Assembly: GCA_945889475.1 (NCBI GenBank)
Contig: CAMDBT010000002.1
Coordinates: forward strand, 62,001 to 126,000
Direction of reading: 5' to 3'
Source: Bifidobacterium breve
Lineage (GTDB): Bacteria > Actinomycetota > Thermoleophilia > Solirubrobacterales > Solirubrobacteraceae
Length of the DNA: 64,000 bases
Shown: positions 27,000 to 35,388 of the stretch, one piece after another
Layout: the number at the start of each line of letters is the position of its first letter
Position numbering within the stretch: the first letter of the stretch is position 1
Notes under the pieces: model-generated
The model's database searches: none
The model's input: only the letters and a program-made list of their open reading frames with translations
What the model was told of the DNA's origin: nothing
Made by a program: the position numbers and the translations under genes

Positions 27000-28655
27000 C
27001 TACCGGTCGGGTCGGTCTGCCGCTGCGGCCATCTCAGGGCGATCGCGAAGCTCGTACAGCGTTGCGCAGCCGAACCGCGCCGGCGGCCGCGCGAGCAGCG
27101 GCGCGAGCGACCTGTCAAGCGCGCTGACGTCTTTTAGGCGGCAGTCCGCGAGCAGCCAGCGGGCGCGGGACGCGATCACGAACGCTCTCGCCTCGGGCCC
27201 TCTGAGACGTCCTTCGAATAGGTCGTTGGCGGTGATCGCTCGCTGCGACCAGTTGGGGGTCCACGAGAACGGACCGACGTAGGTCTCGCGGCCAGTCCGT
27301 GCTGGCACAAGCAGGCTTGAGTAGCTCGGTGCCAGCACGCCGCCGGGACGAGGGTCGTTCTCGAGCGCGTTGAGCGCCTCAACCTCACCGGGGAATACCC
27401 AGTAAGGGTCGGCCGCCGAGTGGACGCTGTTGTAGAAGACCTCGATCTTGTGCGCGGTGCCAGGGATCGTCAGTAACCCAACGACACTTATGACGGCCCA
27501 TCTGGGGGTTCTGATCGGCAGACTCTGCACACCGATCACGGCGAGGATCGCGAGCGGCAGCATCAGCCCTTGCCAGCTGTGGTACGGGAAGGTGCCTGTC
27601 GGTGCGAGGTAGACGGCGAGAATTGCCAGCGGCCAAACACGGAGCGCTACGTCCTGCCAGCTTGGCGCCTTCAGGCGGTATGCGAATAGGGCCGGAAGCG
27701 CGAGCGGGATTAGCGTTGCGACGACGGCCCACCATGGCCAAGCCCAAAGCGCCTGCGCACCGGCGCGGTTGACCTCGCCGGCGAGCTTCCAGCCCGGGTC
27801 GGCGTGCGAGAGCCAGAAGTAGTAGATCGCAGGCAAGGCTGCTGCCGTCCCAACCACAACCAGCATCAGCCATGAAGGGCGACGGCCGCCAAGACGGGGG
27901 AGCGCCCGAAGCAGCTCGACTGCAAACACGATTGCTGCGATCTCGGCGCCCTGCCAAGGCTGCAGCCAAGTGATAAGCAGTACGCCGACAGCGGACCAGA
28001 TCAGAATCGCTCTGCGGCGGTTCTCGCGCCACCGCTCAAGCGCCAACAGGACGAGCGGGATCATGAAAACTGCGATCGCGGTGAAGAGATAGCCCCAGAG
28101 GTAATGGGCCGACCAGATCTCACCTGTGATGAAGCCGAAGGTGTAGGTCCGAGGCTTCCCGCCCCAGCCGGTCCAGGCGACAAGCGCCACGACAGGCATC
28201 ACGGTGAAGAGCGCCAGCGTCAGAGCCGCATGGCGGGCACCGTTGCCGGTTACGAGCCGGCGAACGTAGAGCAGAGAGCCAACGAACGTGACGCCGATTG
28301 CGACCGGCTTCCAGAGCAGATAGCTAAGGCCGACTGAAAGCCCGAGGTAACGGTCGACGAGGCCGCTGAAGAGGAAGCCGGGGTGGAGGAATCGTCGTTC
28401 GCCGGGCGCCAGATCCCACGGGTTGCCGATCAGGATGTGGTTGCCTGCGTCACGGATCCACCAGAGGTACTGCATCTGATCGGTCGCGAAGAGGCCGTCA
28501 GCGCCCGACAGGTCGCGGCCCTTGCTGGCTAGAGCAATAAGCGGCGCCATCGCCAGCGCTGTCAGCACGATCAAGCAGCCCAGCTCGAACGGGTCTAGCC
28601 CAATTCGTGAGCAGGCGCGACCGATCGGCCCCGGGCGGCCAGGATCAGCGGTCAT
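27000..28655 (-). CDS. Uncharacterised GT-C-like membrane protein, paralogue A
   Basis: A 551-residue polytopic protein. It shares block after block with the protein at 32561-34177: DxMQYLWWIRDAG, DLAPGERRFLHPG, YLLWKPVAIG, HYLWGYLFTAIAV, LQPWQGAE, YYFWLSHADPGWK, GTFPYHSWQGLMLPLAIL, GGVLAPSY...TGRETYVG and RFGCATLYELRD. The first loop has an acidic motif (SGADGLFATDQMQY) like GT-C enzymes. I do not recognise a named family. It is the last gene of a minus-strand run MT-GT2 fusion, GT4, this gene, with no gap after the GT4 stop. Confidence 0.75.
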   Translation of the reverse strand: MTADPGRPGPIGRACSRIGLDPFELGCLIVLTALAMAPLIALASKGRDLSGADGLFATDQMQYLWWIRDAGNHILIGNPWDLAPGERRFLHPGFLFSGLVDRYLGLSVGLSYLLWKPVAIGVTFVGSLLYVRRLVTGNGARHAALTLALFTVMPVVALVAWTGWGGKPRTYTFGFITGEIWSAHYLWGYLFTAIAVFMIPLVLLALERWRENRRRAILIWSAVGVLLITWLQPWQGAEIAAIVFAVELLRALPRLGGRRPSWLMLVVVGTAAALPAIYYFWLSHADPGWKLAGEVNRAGAQALWAWPWWAVVATLIPLALPALFAYRLKAPSWQDVALRVWPLAILAVYLAPTGTFPYHSWQGLMLPLAILAVIGVQSLPIRTPRWAVISVVGLLTIPGTAHKIEVFYNSVHSAADPYWVFPGEVEALNALENDPRPGGVLAPSYSSLLVPARTGRETYVGPFSWTPNWSQRAITANDLFEGRLRGPEARAFVIASRARWLLADCRLKDVSALDRSLAPLLARPPARFGCATLYELRDRPEMAAAADRPDR

Positions 28656-30017
28656 CTATCGCCCCGGAGTGAGCGTGCGCCGAAGGTTGCGCCAAGCTCG
28701 GCTGCTAGCCCCACGGAGGCCATGGGTTTCTCGGGTCTCGGCCAGCAGTGGTGGATACTGGGCCAGCGTCACGCGGCGCAGCGCGGCGCGATCGGGTGCC
28801 CCAGTAGCGACCTCGCCGCTGCAGATCGCGCTAAGCGCCTCAGCCGACTGCTTCCAAGTCATTCTTGGCCCTAGACGCGCGATTGCGAGCTCTGCTGCTG
28901 CGAGCCGCGTCGGATCGTCAAGCAGGGCGCTTAGCGCCGCCGCTAGCGCTTCTGGATCGCCGGCGGCGACCGTCAAGCCGAGCCCTTCACGTTCAACCAG
29001 CCCTGAGAGCGTGTCGCCGCTCGTCGCGACGATCGGCAGCGCGGCCCAGATGTAGTCGAGGATCCTCGTACGGAACGCGAGGCGGCTCTCAAGGTGATCA
29101 TGGTGGGTGCTCACCCCAATATCGGCCTCCAGCAGCCATCCACCGCGCTCGTCGTAGTCAACCCAGCCGTGGTTCACGTGCACGACCTCCCCTTCAAGGC
29201 CGCTCCGCGTGAGATGGCCGAGCATCCGTTGGCCGGCGCGCATCGCGTCGAGTTCCTCGCTCGCCGGTCGCCCAATCCCCATCATCACCAGATGGGTCCG
29301 CGGCCCGCCTCCGCGGCGCTCGTCGATCAGGCCGATCGCGTCGATTGCCGTCTCCGGGTCAAGCCAGTTCCAGACGCCACCGCCCCAGAGCACGACGCGA
29401 TCATCGGCAGCGATAACCGGAAACATTGCGCGGATCGGTTGCACCGGCGGCGCTACCGGCTGCTCGCTCGGCAGGCCGAAAGGCACTACATCGATCACCG
29501 AGCGCAGCGTTGGATCGCGCGAGTAGTCCTCGATCCGAACCAGTCCCTCCGCCGCCATCACGCCAAGCCACAGGTCGCGTTGCTGTTCGCTGGCGCAGAT
29601 CACGTGCGAAGCGGCGGCAAGCTGCGCGATCGAAGCGAGCGTGACTGTGCGCTGCTGCCGCCTGCGCGCTGGCGTCGGCTTGTCGCGACCTGCTTCGAGC
29701 ACTTCGAAGACGGTCGGGTTATAGAGGTCGGCGATCAGGCGCGTATCGAGCGACGGCAGCTTCGAGAGCAGCCGCGGCGGAAGCGACTGAGCGATCACGA
29801 AGTCGGCCGCAGCGACGGCCGCGAGTAGGGCGTCGTAATCACCGAAGCCGGCCTCTACTAAGGCGATCCGCTGGTCGCCGGATTGGCTTGGCGCGGGCGC
29901 AGCGATTGTCACCTGATGGGAGTCGGCGAGCACCCGCGCCAGCTCCAGCGCGCGGATTGCCGGACCGGCGACCTGCGGGCCGATCGGCTCAGCGCAGACA
30001 ACGAGTACGCGTGCCAT
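28656..30017 (-). CDS. GT4 family glycosyltransferase
   Basis: A 453-residue GT-B protein starting MARVLVVCAEPIGPQVAGPAIRALELARVL, with the Gly-rich acceptor loop. The middle holds VVLWGGGVWNWLDPETAIDAI, a pattern of the branch that includes glycosyltransferases of large surface glycans. The C-lobe ends in a LPIVATSGDTLSGLVEREGLGLTV stretch, and the E-x7-E motif is weak. The stop is directly adjacent to the next start and the gene begins 9 bases after the fusion gene ends, so all three are one unit. Confidence 0.82.
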   Translation of the reverse strand: MARVLVVCAEPIGPQVAGPAIRALELARVLADSHQVTIAAPAPSQSGDQRIALVEAGFGDYDALLAAVAAADFVIAQSLPPRLLSKLPSLDTRLIADLYNPTVFEVLEAGRDKPTPARRRQQRTVTLASIAQLAAASHVICASEQQRDLWLGVMAAEGLVRIEDYSRDPTLRSVIDVVPFGLPSEQPVAPPVQPIRAMFPVIAADDRVVLWGGGVWNWLDPETAIDAIGLIDERRGGGPRTHLVMMGIGRPASEELDAMRAGQRMLGHLTRSGLEGEVVHVNHGWVDYDERGGWLLEADIGVSTHHDHLESRLAFRTRILDYIWAALPIVATSGDTLSGLVEREGLGLTVAAGDPEALAAALSALLDDPTRLAAAELAIARLGPRMTWKQSAEALSAICSGEVATGAPDRAALRRVTLAQYPPLLAETRETHGLRGASSRAWRNLRRTLTPGR

Positions 30018-30025
30018 CGTCAGGC

Positions 30026-31744
30026 TCAGGGAACCGATTCGCTGTTAGGTGCGCCTTGTGCGCTCGGCTGAAGATCGACCGCCGGCCGACGCAGCAGCGA
30101 CCATCGACGACGCTTCTCGTCGACGCGATAGCGGGCTAGGACTGTCAGCGTTTCTAGCCCGTAACGAACCGAAGCGCGGAACGAAACGCTCGATGCTTCA
30201 AGGAAGTAACGCGTTGGGATCGGCAGCTCAACGACGCGCGCATTGCGATCGACGATCTGAGCGAAGATCTCCTGATCGAAGACGAAGCCGTCGCTGTTAC
30301 GCAGGAACGGAATCGATCGCAGAAACTCAGTTGAGAACGCGCGGTAGCCGGTGTGGTATTCGGAGAAGTCTTTTGTGAACGCTTGGTTCTCGGTCCACGT
30401 AAGCGCGCGGTTGCCGATCCACTTCCAACGCGGCATTCCGCCCGCGATCGCGCGATCCTCGAGCAGCCGCGAGCCCATCACAACGTCGGCGCGACCTTCG
30501 ACGATCGGGCGTACCATCTCCGTCACCAGCGCTGCGTCGTACTGATGGTCGGCGTGCACCATCACTACAACGTCGGCACCGTCGAGTATCGCTCGCGTGT
30601 AACAGCTCTTCTGGTTGGCTCCGTAACCACGGTTGGCGGGGTGGCGGAGTACCTCGAAGCCCTCGGCCAGAGCAACGGCGACGGTGTCGTCGCCGCTGGC
30701 GTCGTCAACTAGCAGCGCACGGTCGAATGATTCGAGTGGCAAGTCGGCGGCGACGCGCTCGATCGTTAGCGCAGCGTGGTAGGCCGGCAACACAACGTGA
30801 ACCTCGTTTGGGCCGCCGCGCCCGCGCGCGAGTCGGGACTCGGGTTCACGGACCGGTTCATTGACTGCCAACATCACGCGCTCGTCGCCGAGCGAGAGCG
30901 CAAGCGAGCGTTGCGGTGGCAGCTTGGCGGCTGCGCGGCGCACGGATGCGGCGGCCGGGCCAGCGATCCCTGCGAAGCCTTCAACCCAGTAGCGAGCGGA
31001 GAAGGAGCGCACCAGTGGAACGTCATCACTGAGGATCAGTCCTTGGCCGATCAGCAGCTCGCGCAGCGTTCGGCGCGCGATTAGGTAGCTGTGTGCTGGC
31101 AGCAAGCCCCACCAGCGCGGGCCAGCGATCCGGGCGGTCAGCGATGAAGGGTCCGGGGTTACGATGCAGAGCACTCCGCCCGGCGAAAGCAGTCTTGTTG
31201 CGCGTTCGATCGCTTCGCGCGGGTGATCGAGATGCTCCAGAACGTCGATCAGCAGCACCGCGTCCCAGCAGCCATTCTCCTCGTTACCTAGTGCTTCGAA
31301 CGGTTCTTCGCGGATGTCCAGCCCGAACCGTTCGCGGCCGTGGCGCGCCGAGCGCTCAGAGAGTTCAAGCCCGCGTGTCTCCCAGCCGCGGCGGCTTGCT
31401 TCGTCAAGCAGCAGGCCGTGGCCGCAGCCGATCTCAAGCATTCTCGCCGGCGCGCGGCGCCGTTCAACGAGGTCGAGCAGCCAGTTGGCGGTCAGGCGAC
31501 GGCCGCGCTCCTCGGCGAGGTAGTCGCCGTCGCCCATCTCGCGGTAAAGATCAATCAGGTCGACGCCGTCGGGCAGCGAGGGCTGCTGAACGGTCGCGCA
31601 CTCACGGCAGCGGTAAAGGTCGCCGTAGGCACGGGGTCGGTGGCAGGTCGGAGCGAAGTCGCCCGGCATCGGCGGTTCGCTCGAACCCGCGAAACGCAGT
31701 TCGAGCACGCCTTGGCAGATCCCGCAGGTGGCAGTCGTCGACAT
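30026..31744 (-). CDS. Methyltransferase-GT2 glycosyltransferase fusion
   Basis: About 572 residues with three parts. Residues 1-60 contain cysteine pairs (CGIC, CRECATVQQP), a likely zinc ribbon common in C-methyltransferases of deoxysugar pathways. Residues 95-300 are a class I methyltransferase (ARMLEIGCGHGLLLDEA; LLIDVLEHLDHPREAI). From about residue 314 there is a DPM1-like GT2 domain (VVLPAYHAALTIERVAADLP; LLVDDASGDDTV; MVHADHQYD; GSRLLEDRA; ARYRVDEKRR). The GT2 type makes polyprenyl-phosphate hexoses. Both halves look intact. The start is ATG 31744, with GTG 31750 possible. Confidence 0.83.
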   Translation of the reverse strand: MSTTATCGICQGVLELRFAGSSEPPMPGDFAPTCHRPRAYGDLYRCRECATVQQPSLPDGVDLIDLYREMGDGDYLAEERGRRLTANWLLDLVERRRAPARMLEIGCGHGLLLDEASRRGWETRGLELSERSARHGRERFGLDIREEPFEALGNEENGCWDAVLLIDVLEHLDHPREAIERATRLLSPGGVLCIVTPDPSSLTARIAGPRWWGLLPAHSYLIARRTLRELLIGQGLILSDDVPLVRSFSARYWVEGFAGIAGPAAASVRRAAAKLPPQRSLALSLGDERVMLAVNEPVREPESRLARGRGGPNEVHVVLPAYHAALTIERVAADLPLESFDRALLVDDASGDDTVAVALAEGFEVLRHPANRGYGANQKSCYTRAILDGADVVVMVHADHQYDAALVTEMVRPIVEGRADVVMGSRLLEDRAIAGGMPRWKWIGNRALTWTENQAFTKDFSEYHTGYRAFSTEFLRSIPFLRNSDGFVFDQEIFAQIVDRNARVVELPIPTRYFLEASSVSFRASVRYGLETLTVLARYRVDEKRRRWSLLRRPAVDLQPSAQGAPNSESVP

Positions 31745-31753
31745 CGGCACAAC

Positions 31754-31759
31754 AGCCTA
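31754..31759 (-). promoter_or_regulatory. Putative -10 (TAGGCT) of the fusion-GT4-GT-C unit
   Basis: TAGGCT on the minus strand lies 9 bases before the ATG at 31744. It faces an identical TAGGCT of the divergent GT2 gene. Confidence 0.4.
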
Positions 31760-31772
31760 ACGCTGGGCTCCA

Positions 31773-31792
31773 CGCAGCCGTGCAAGGCTGCG
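31773..31792. repeat. Inverted repeat between divergent glycosyltransferase promoters
   Basis: CGCAGCC-GTGCAA-GGCTGCG is a perfect 7-bp inverted repeat with a 6-base centre. It lies between two divergent TAGGCT hexamers and covers the place of a -35 element for the plus-strand gene, so it could be an operator. A simple RNA hairpin is also possible. Confidence 0.35.
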
Positions 31793-31804
31793 CTCCCGCG
31801 CCGG

Positions 31805-31810
31805 TAGGCT
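31805..31810 (+). promoter_or_regulatory. Putative leaderless -10 (TAGGCT)
   Basis: TAGGCT lies 7 bases before the GTG at 31818. Confidence 0.45.
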
Positions 31811-31817
31811 GACCGGC

Positions 31818-32564
31818 GTGTCCGCGCCGAAGTTCTCAATTGTCGTGCCGCTCTTCAATGAGCAGTTTGCCGTTGCTGGCACGATCGTCGACATCCGTGA
31901 TTGGTTTGAGCAGCGCGCAGAGAGCTACGAGATCCTGCTCGTCGACAACGCCAGCACCGACGCGACGCGCGCCCATGCTGAGCCGCTGCTCAACGGTGAG
32001 AAAATCCGGCTGCTGGTCAACGACGCTAATCGCGGCAAGGGCTATTCAGTTCGCCGCGGCATGCTCGAAGCGCGCGGCGAGATCCGCCTCCACTGCGACG
32101 CCGACTGTGCTCCATCATTGGCCTCGCTGCCGACGATGCTCACGCTGCTGGAGAACCATGACCTTGTCGTCGGCTCGAGGCTCGCGCCCGGCGCTCAGCT
32201 CGGCCAGCGTCAGACGTTGCCGCGACGCTTCGTCGGGCGCGGTTTTCAGCAGTGCTGCCGGGCGATTCTCGCTGAGCCGACTCGCGATCTCTTCTGTGGC
32301 TTCAAGCTGTGGCGTGGCGCCGCCGCTGAAGCTGTCTTCGAGCGGCTCAGTCTCGACGGCTGGACCTACGACGCCGAGGCGATTGCGATGGCCAGAGCGC
32401 TCGGATACCGCGTCACTGAAACCGGAATTCTCTGGACCGACCGCGAGGGTTCGCGGCTGCAGATGGCACGGATTCTGATCCCTGTTGTTAGAGACTTGCT
32501 TGCGGCCAAATCAAACGTGCGCGCTCATCGGGCAGCTCCTAGCCGCGAGCGCGGTGCCCAGTGA
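31818..32564 (+). CDS. GT2 polyprenyl-phosphate glycosyltransferase (ALG5-like)
   Basis: A 248-residue GT-A protein: KFSIVVPLFNEQFAVAG, EILLVDNASTDATRAHA, NRGKGYSVRRGMLEARGE and LHCDADCAPS (DxD), then the CGFKLWRGAAAEAVFERL and GWTYDAEAIAMARALGY segments of ALG5/dolichyl-phosphate glucosyltransferase-type enzymes. It lacks membrane helices. It would charge a polyprenyl phosphate with a hexose for the GT-C-like protein encoded directly downstream, with which it overlaps by 4 bases (GTGA). Confidence 0.86.
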   Translation: MSAPKFSIVVPLFNEQFAVAGTIVDIRDWFEQRAESYEILLVDNASTDATRAHAEPLLNGEKIRLLVNDANRGKGYSVRRGMLEARGEIRLHCDADCAPSLASLPTMLTLLENHDLVVGSRLAPGAQLGQRQTLPRRFVGRGFQQCCRAILAEPTRDLFCGFKLWRGAAAEAVFERLSLDGWTYDAEAIAMARALGYRVTETGILWTDREGSRLQMARILIPVVRDLLAAKSNVRAHRAAPSRERGAQ

Positions 32565-34177
32565 TCACTTTTCTGGCGCGGAAGTCGCCGGGCCGGTGGC
32601 GCCAGATGGCGCGCGGCGACTGGGTCGTTCTGGCGCTCTACTCGTTGCTGGCGTTCGCGCCGCTGATCGGGTTGGTGGTCAGGGTCTGGACGCAAGGCGG
32701 AGTGATAACCGGCGCCGATGGTTTCTTTGTCGTCGACCCGATGCAGTACGTCAATTGGCTTCGCCAGTCCGGCGAATTCGGGGCCGCCGCCAACCTCTAT
32801 GACCTCGCGCCTGGGCCGCATAGCTTTGTGCATCCAGGACTCTTGCTCTCCGGGCTGCTCTACCGGCTCGGCTTCGGCGTCGTTCTCGCCTATCTGGTCT
32901 GGAAGCCGGTCGCGATCGTGGCGCTTTTCGCCGGAGCATTCTGCTTCTCATCCCGCTTCCTTGATCGCACCGCCGACCGCCGCGCCGCGATCATCCTGGG
33001 CCTATTCTTCGCCTCTCCGATCGCGGCCGTCGTCGGCTGGTCGGTGGCGGCCTCATCGGGCGTCAAATTCAATCTCGATTTCGTCAGCGGCGAGCTTTGG
33101 ACCGGCACTTATTTGTGGGGCTATCTCTTCACCGCCGTCGGCGTCGGCCTGATGCCACTCGGCCTGCTCGCGTTCGAGCGCGCGCGATCCGGTCTTGGCA
33201 TTCGGCCACTCCTTGCCGCGGCCGTCATCGGGCTGATCGTGTCGTGGTGTCAGCCTTGGCAGGGCGCGACCTTCGCGCTAATCCTGATCGCAGCTTCGTT
33301 CATGACCGACCGGCGCGACCGAACTGCGCTGGCCGCCTCCGCAAAGCTGTTGGCTCCGGTCATCCTGGCCACAGCGCTGCCGCTGGTCTATTACTTCCTG
33401 CTTTCGAAATTCGACCCCTCATGGCGCTTCGCGGGCGCGATCAACAACTTTGGCCGCTGGCCCTGGTGGGTGACCGTAGTTGGGATCGCGCCGCTAGCGA
33501 TCCCGGCACTTTTTGCCTACCGCGTGCGGCCACTGGACTTCGCTGGCTGGATCCTCCGTATCTGGCCGATTGCCGGGCTGGTGATCTTCTATCTGCCGGT
33601 CGGCACATTCCCATTCCACGCGTTTCAAGGGCTCGCTCTGCCGCTAGCGATCTTGGCCGTGATCGCAGTGCGCGGCCACTTCGGCGAGCGTTCGCTGCCA
33701 CCGTTCTGGACCGCGGCAGCTGTCGCGTTGATCGTCGTTCCGGGCACGATCTACCGCGCCGATCAGATCCGAGGGGCGGTCAAGGCCGGCAACCAAGCCT
33801 TCTTCCTCGAACCGGGCGAGCGCGATGCGATGCGCTGGCTGGAGCGCCAGCCGGGCCCCGGTGGTGTTCTGGCTCCGCTCCCTGACGGCTCATACATATC
33901 CGCCTATACGGGCCGCGAGGTTTGGGCCGGTGCGGGCTCATGGACGCCTGACTTTGGCTGGCGCGGCCTCGCTATCGAAGCGCTCTTCAACGGCGTCGGT
34001 AGTGCCGACGAGGATCAGGAAATTGTGGCCCGCAGTGGCGCCCGCTTCGTCTACGCATCGTGCCGCATAGAAGCGGCACTTGAACAGAAGCTCGCGCCGA
34101 TTGCGCTCGGACCCGCGCACCGCTTCGGTTGCGCACGGGTTTGGGAGATTCGGGCGCCAGCAGGGGGCTGGAAGTGA
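32561..34177 (+). CDS. Uncharacterised GT-C-like membrane protein, paralogue B
   Basis: A 538-residue polytopic protein, clear paralogue of the one at 27000-28655. Shared blocks include GADGFFVVDPMQYVNWLR, DLAPGPHSFVHPGLL, LVWKPVAI, TYLWGYLFTAVGV, CQPWQGATF, YYFLLSKFDPSWR, GTFPFHAFQGLALPLAIL, GGVLAPLP...TGREVWAG and RFGCARVWEIR. Coupling with an ALG5-like GT2 upstream supports a role as a polyprenyl-phosphate-sugar-dependent glycosyltransferase; this is inference. It is followed by an overlapping acyltransferase (GTGA). Confidence 0.75.
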   Translation: MITFLARKSPGRWRQMARGDWVVLALYSLLAFAPLIGLVVRVWTQGGVITGADGFFVVDPMQYVNWLRQSGEFGAAANLYDLAPGPHSFVHPGLLLSGLLYRLGFGVVLAYLVWKPVAIVALFAGAFCFSSRFLDRTADRRAAIILGLFFASPIAAVVGWSVAASSGVKFNLDFVSGELWTGTYLWGYLFTAVGVGLMPLGLLAFERARSGLGIRPLLAAAVIGLIVSWCQPWQGATFALILIAASFMTDRRDRTALAASAKLLAPVILATALPLVYYFLLSKFDPSWRFAGAINNFGRWPWWVTVVGIAPLAIPALFAYRVRPLDFAGWILRIWPIAGLVIFYLPVGTFPFHAFQGLALPLAILAVIAVRGHFGERSLPPFWTAAAVALIVVPGTIYRADQIRGAVKAGNQAFFLEPGERDAMRWLERQPGPGGVLAPLPDGSYISAYTGREVWAGAGSWTPDFGWRGLAIEALFNGVGSADEDQEIVARSGARFVYASCRIEAALEQKLAPIALGPAHRFGCARVWEIRAPAGGWK

Positions 34178-35388
34178 TCGGCAGCGCCGTCCAGCCTGTA
34201 GTTCCCAGCCACGCGCGCTTCCCGCTCGTCGACGGCGTCCGCGCAATCGCGGCGCTGACAATCTTCGCCTTCCACATCTGCTTCCACCTCGGCCTGCTCA
34301 GCGACGACATGCTCGCGCGCTACCTCGGCAACCTCAACGTCGGCGTGCCGATCTTCTTCGTCGTTTCCGGCTTCCTGATCTATCGCCCGTTTGTCGCGAA
34401 ACGCTTCGCACAGGAACGCTCGCCCGAGCTTGAGCCTTACGCGATCCGCCGCGCCTTTCGTATCGTGCCGGCCTACTGGATCGCGCTCGTGATCGTCACG
34501 TTGATCCTCGGTTTGGAGGCGACGGTCTTCACGCCGAGTGGAATCGTGACCTACTTCGGCTTCCTTCAGGCCTACGACATCAGCACCGTGATCGGCGGAA
34601 TCGGCCAAGCGTGGACGCTCTGTATTGAGGTCAGCTTCTATATCGCGCTGCCCCTGTGGGCGCTGCTTGCACGCCGCTTGCTTCCCAGTGCTGGCGGTCG
34701 TCGGTCGCTGATCAAAGGGGAACTGTGGGCGCTAGCGGTGCTTTTTGCCGCTTCATTTCTCTGGCAGCTGTTGATCTCACCGCTATTTGTCCCCGGCGAT
34801 CGCGGCTATCTGACCGCGCAGATTGCACTCCCTGCCTTTGCCGACCAGTTCGCGCTGGGAATGGCGATGGCGGTAGTTAGCGTTGCGATTGGAAGTGGGG
34901 TGACGAAGCCGCGCTCGCTGCGTCTTGTCGAGCAGCGGCCCTGGATCTGGGTGCTGGCTGCGCTCGGCCTTTATTCGCTCCTTGGTCTAAAGATTGGCGC
35001 CGTTGGCCTCGGCGCGAGTTGGGCCGACGCAGGCCTCTTTCGGCACGTCGTGAAGGGACTGATCGGCGTCTGCGTGCTGGCTCCGGCCGTCTTCGGCGCG
35101 TCGCTCGGCGGAGCGGTGCGGGGCGCGCTGGGCTGGAGGCCGCTGATGCTGCTCGGATTGATCTCCTACTCGTTCTATCTCTACCACCTTGCGTTCATCC
35201 TCAAGCTCAACGAGGTCGCTTGGCTGCACGATCTCGGCTGGGTCGCGGTCGCGGCGGCGGCGTTTCTGTGCTCAATAGCGGCGGCGGCGGTTAGCTACCG
35301 GCTCATTGAGGCGCCCGGGATTGCGCTCGGTAGGCGCCTCGCGAAGGCTGCGGCGGCCCGGATCGAACGCCGACGCGCCCCCGTCTAA
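34174..35388 (+). CDS. Acyltransferase 3 family membrane protein (OafA/YrhL-like)
   Basis: About 404 residues. The family hallmarks are LVDGVRAIAALTIFAFH with the conserved His, LNVGVPIFFVVSGFLIYRPF and YAIRRAFRIVPAYW, then roughly ten hydrophobic helices. It resembles the protein at 16177-17403. The true start is the GTG at 34174, which overlaps the stop of the GT-C-like gene; the track start (34129) lies within that gene. It probably O-acylates the glycan built by the preceding enzymes. Its tail overlaps the convergent flippase by 4 bases. Confidence 0.88.
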   Translation: MIGSAVQPVVPSHARFPLVDGVRAIAALTIFAFHICFHLGLLSDDMLARYLGNLNVGVPIFFVVSGFLIYRPFVAKRFAQERSPELEPYAIRRAFRIVPAYWIALVIVTLILGLEATVFTPSGIVTYFGFLQAYDISTVIGGIGQAWTLCIEVSFYIALPLWALLARRLLPSAGGRRSLIKGELWALAVLFAASFLWQLLISPLFVPGDRGYLTAQIALPAFADQFALGMAMAVVSVAIGSGVTKPRSLRLVEQRPWIWVLAALGLYSLLGLKIGAVGLGASWADAGLFRHVVKGLIGVCVLAPAVFGASLGGAVRGALGWRPLMLLGLISYSFYLYHLAFILKLNEVAWLHDLGWVAVAAAAFLCSIAAAAVSYRLIEAPGIALGRRLAKAAAARIERRRAPV

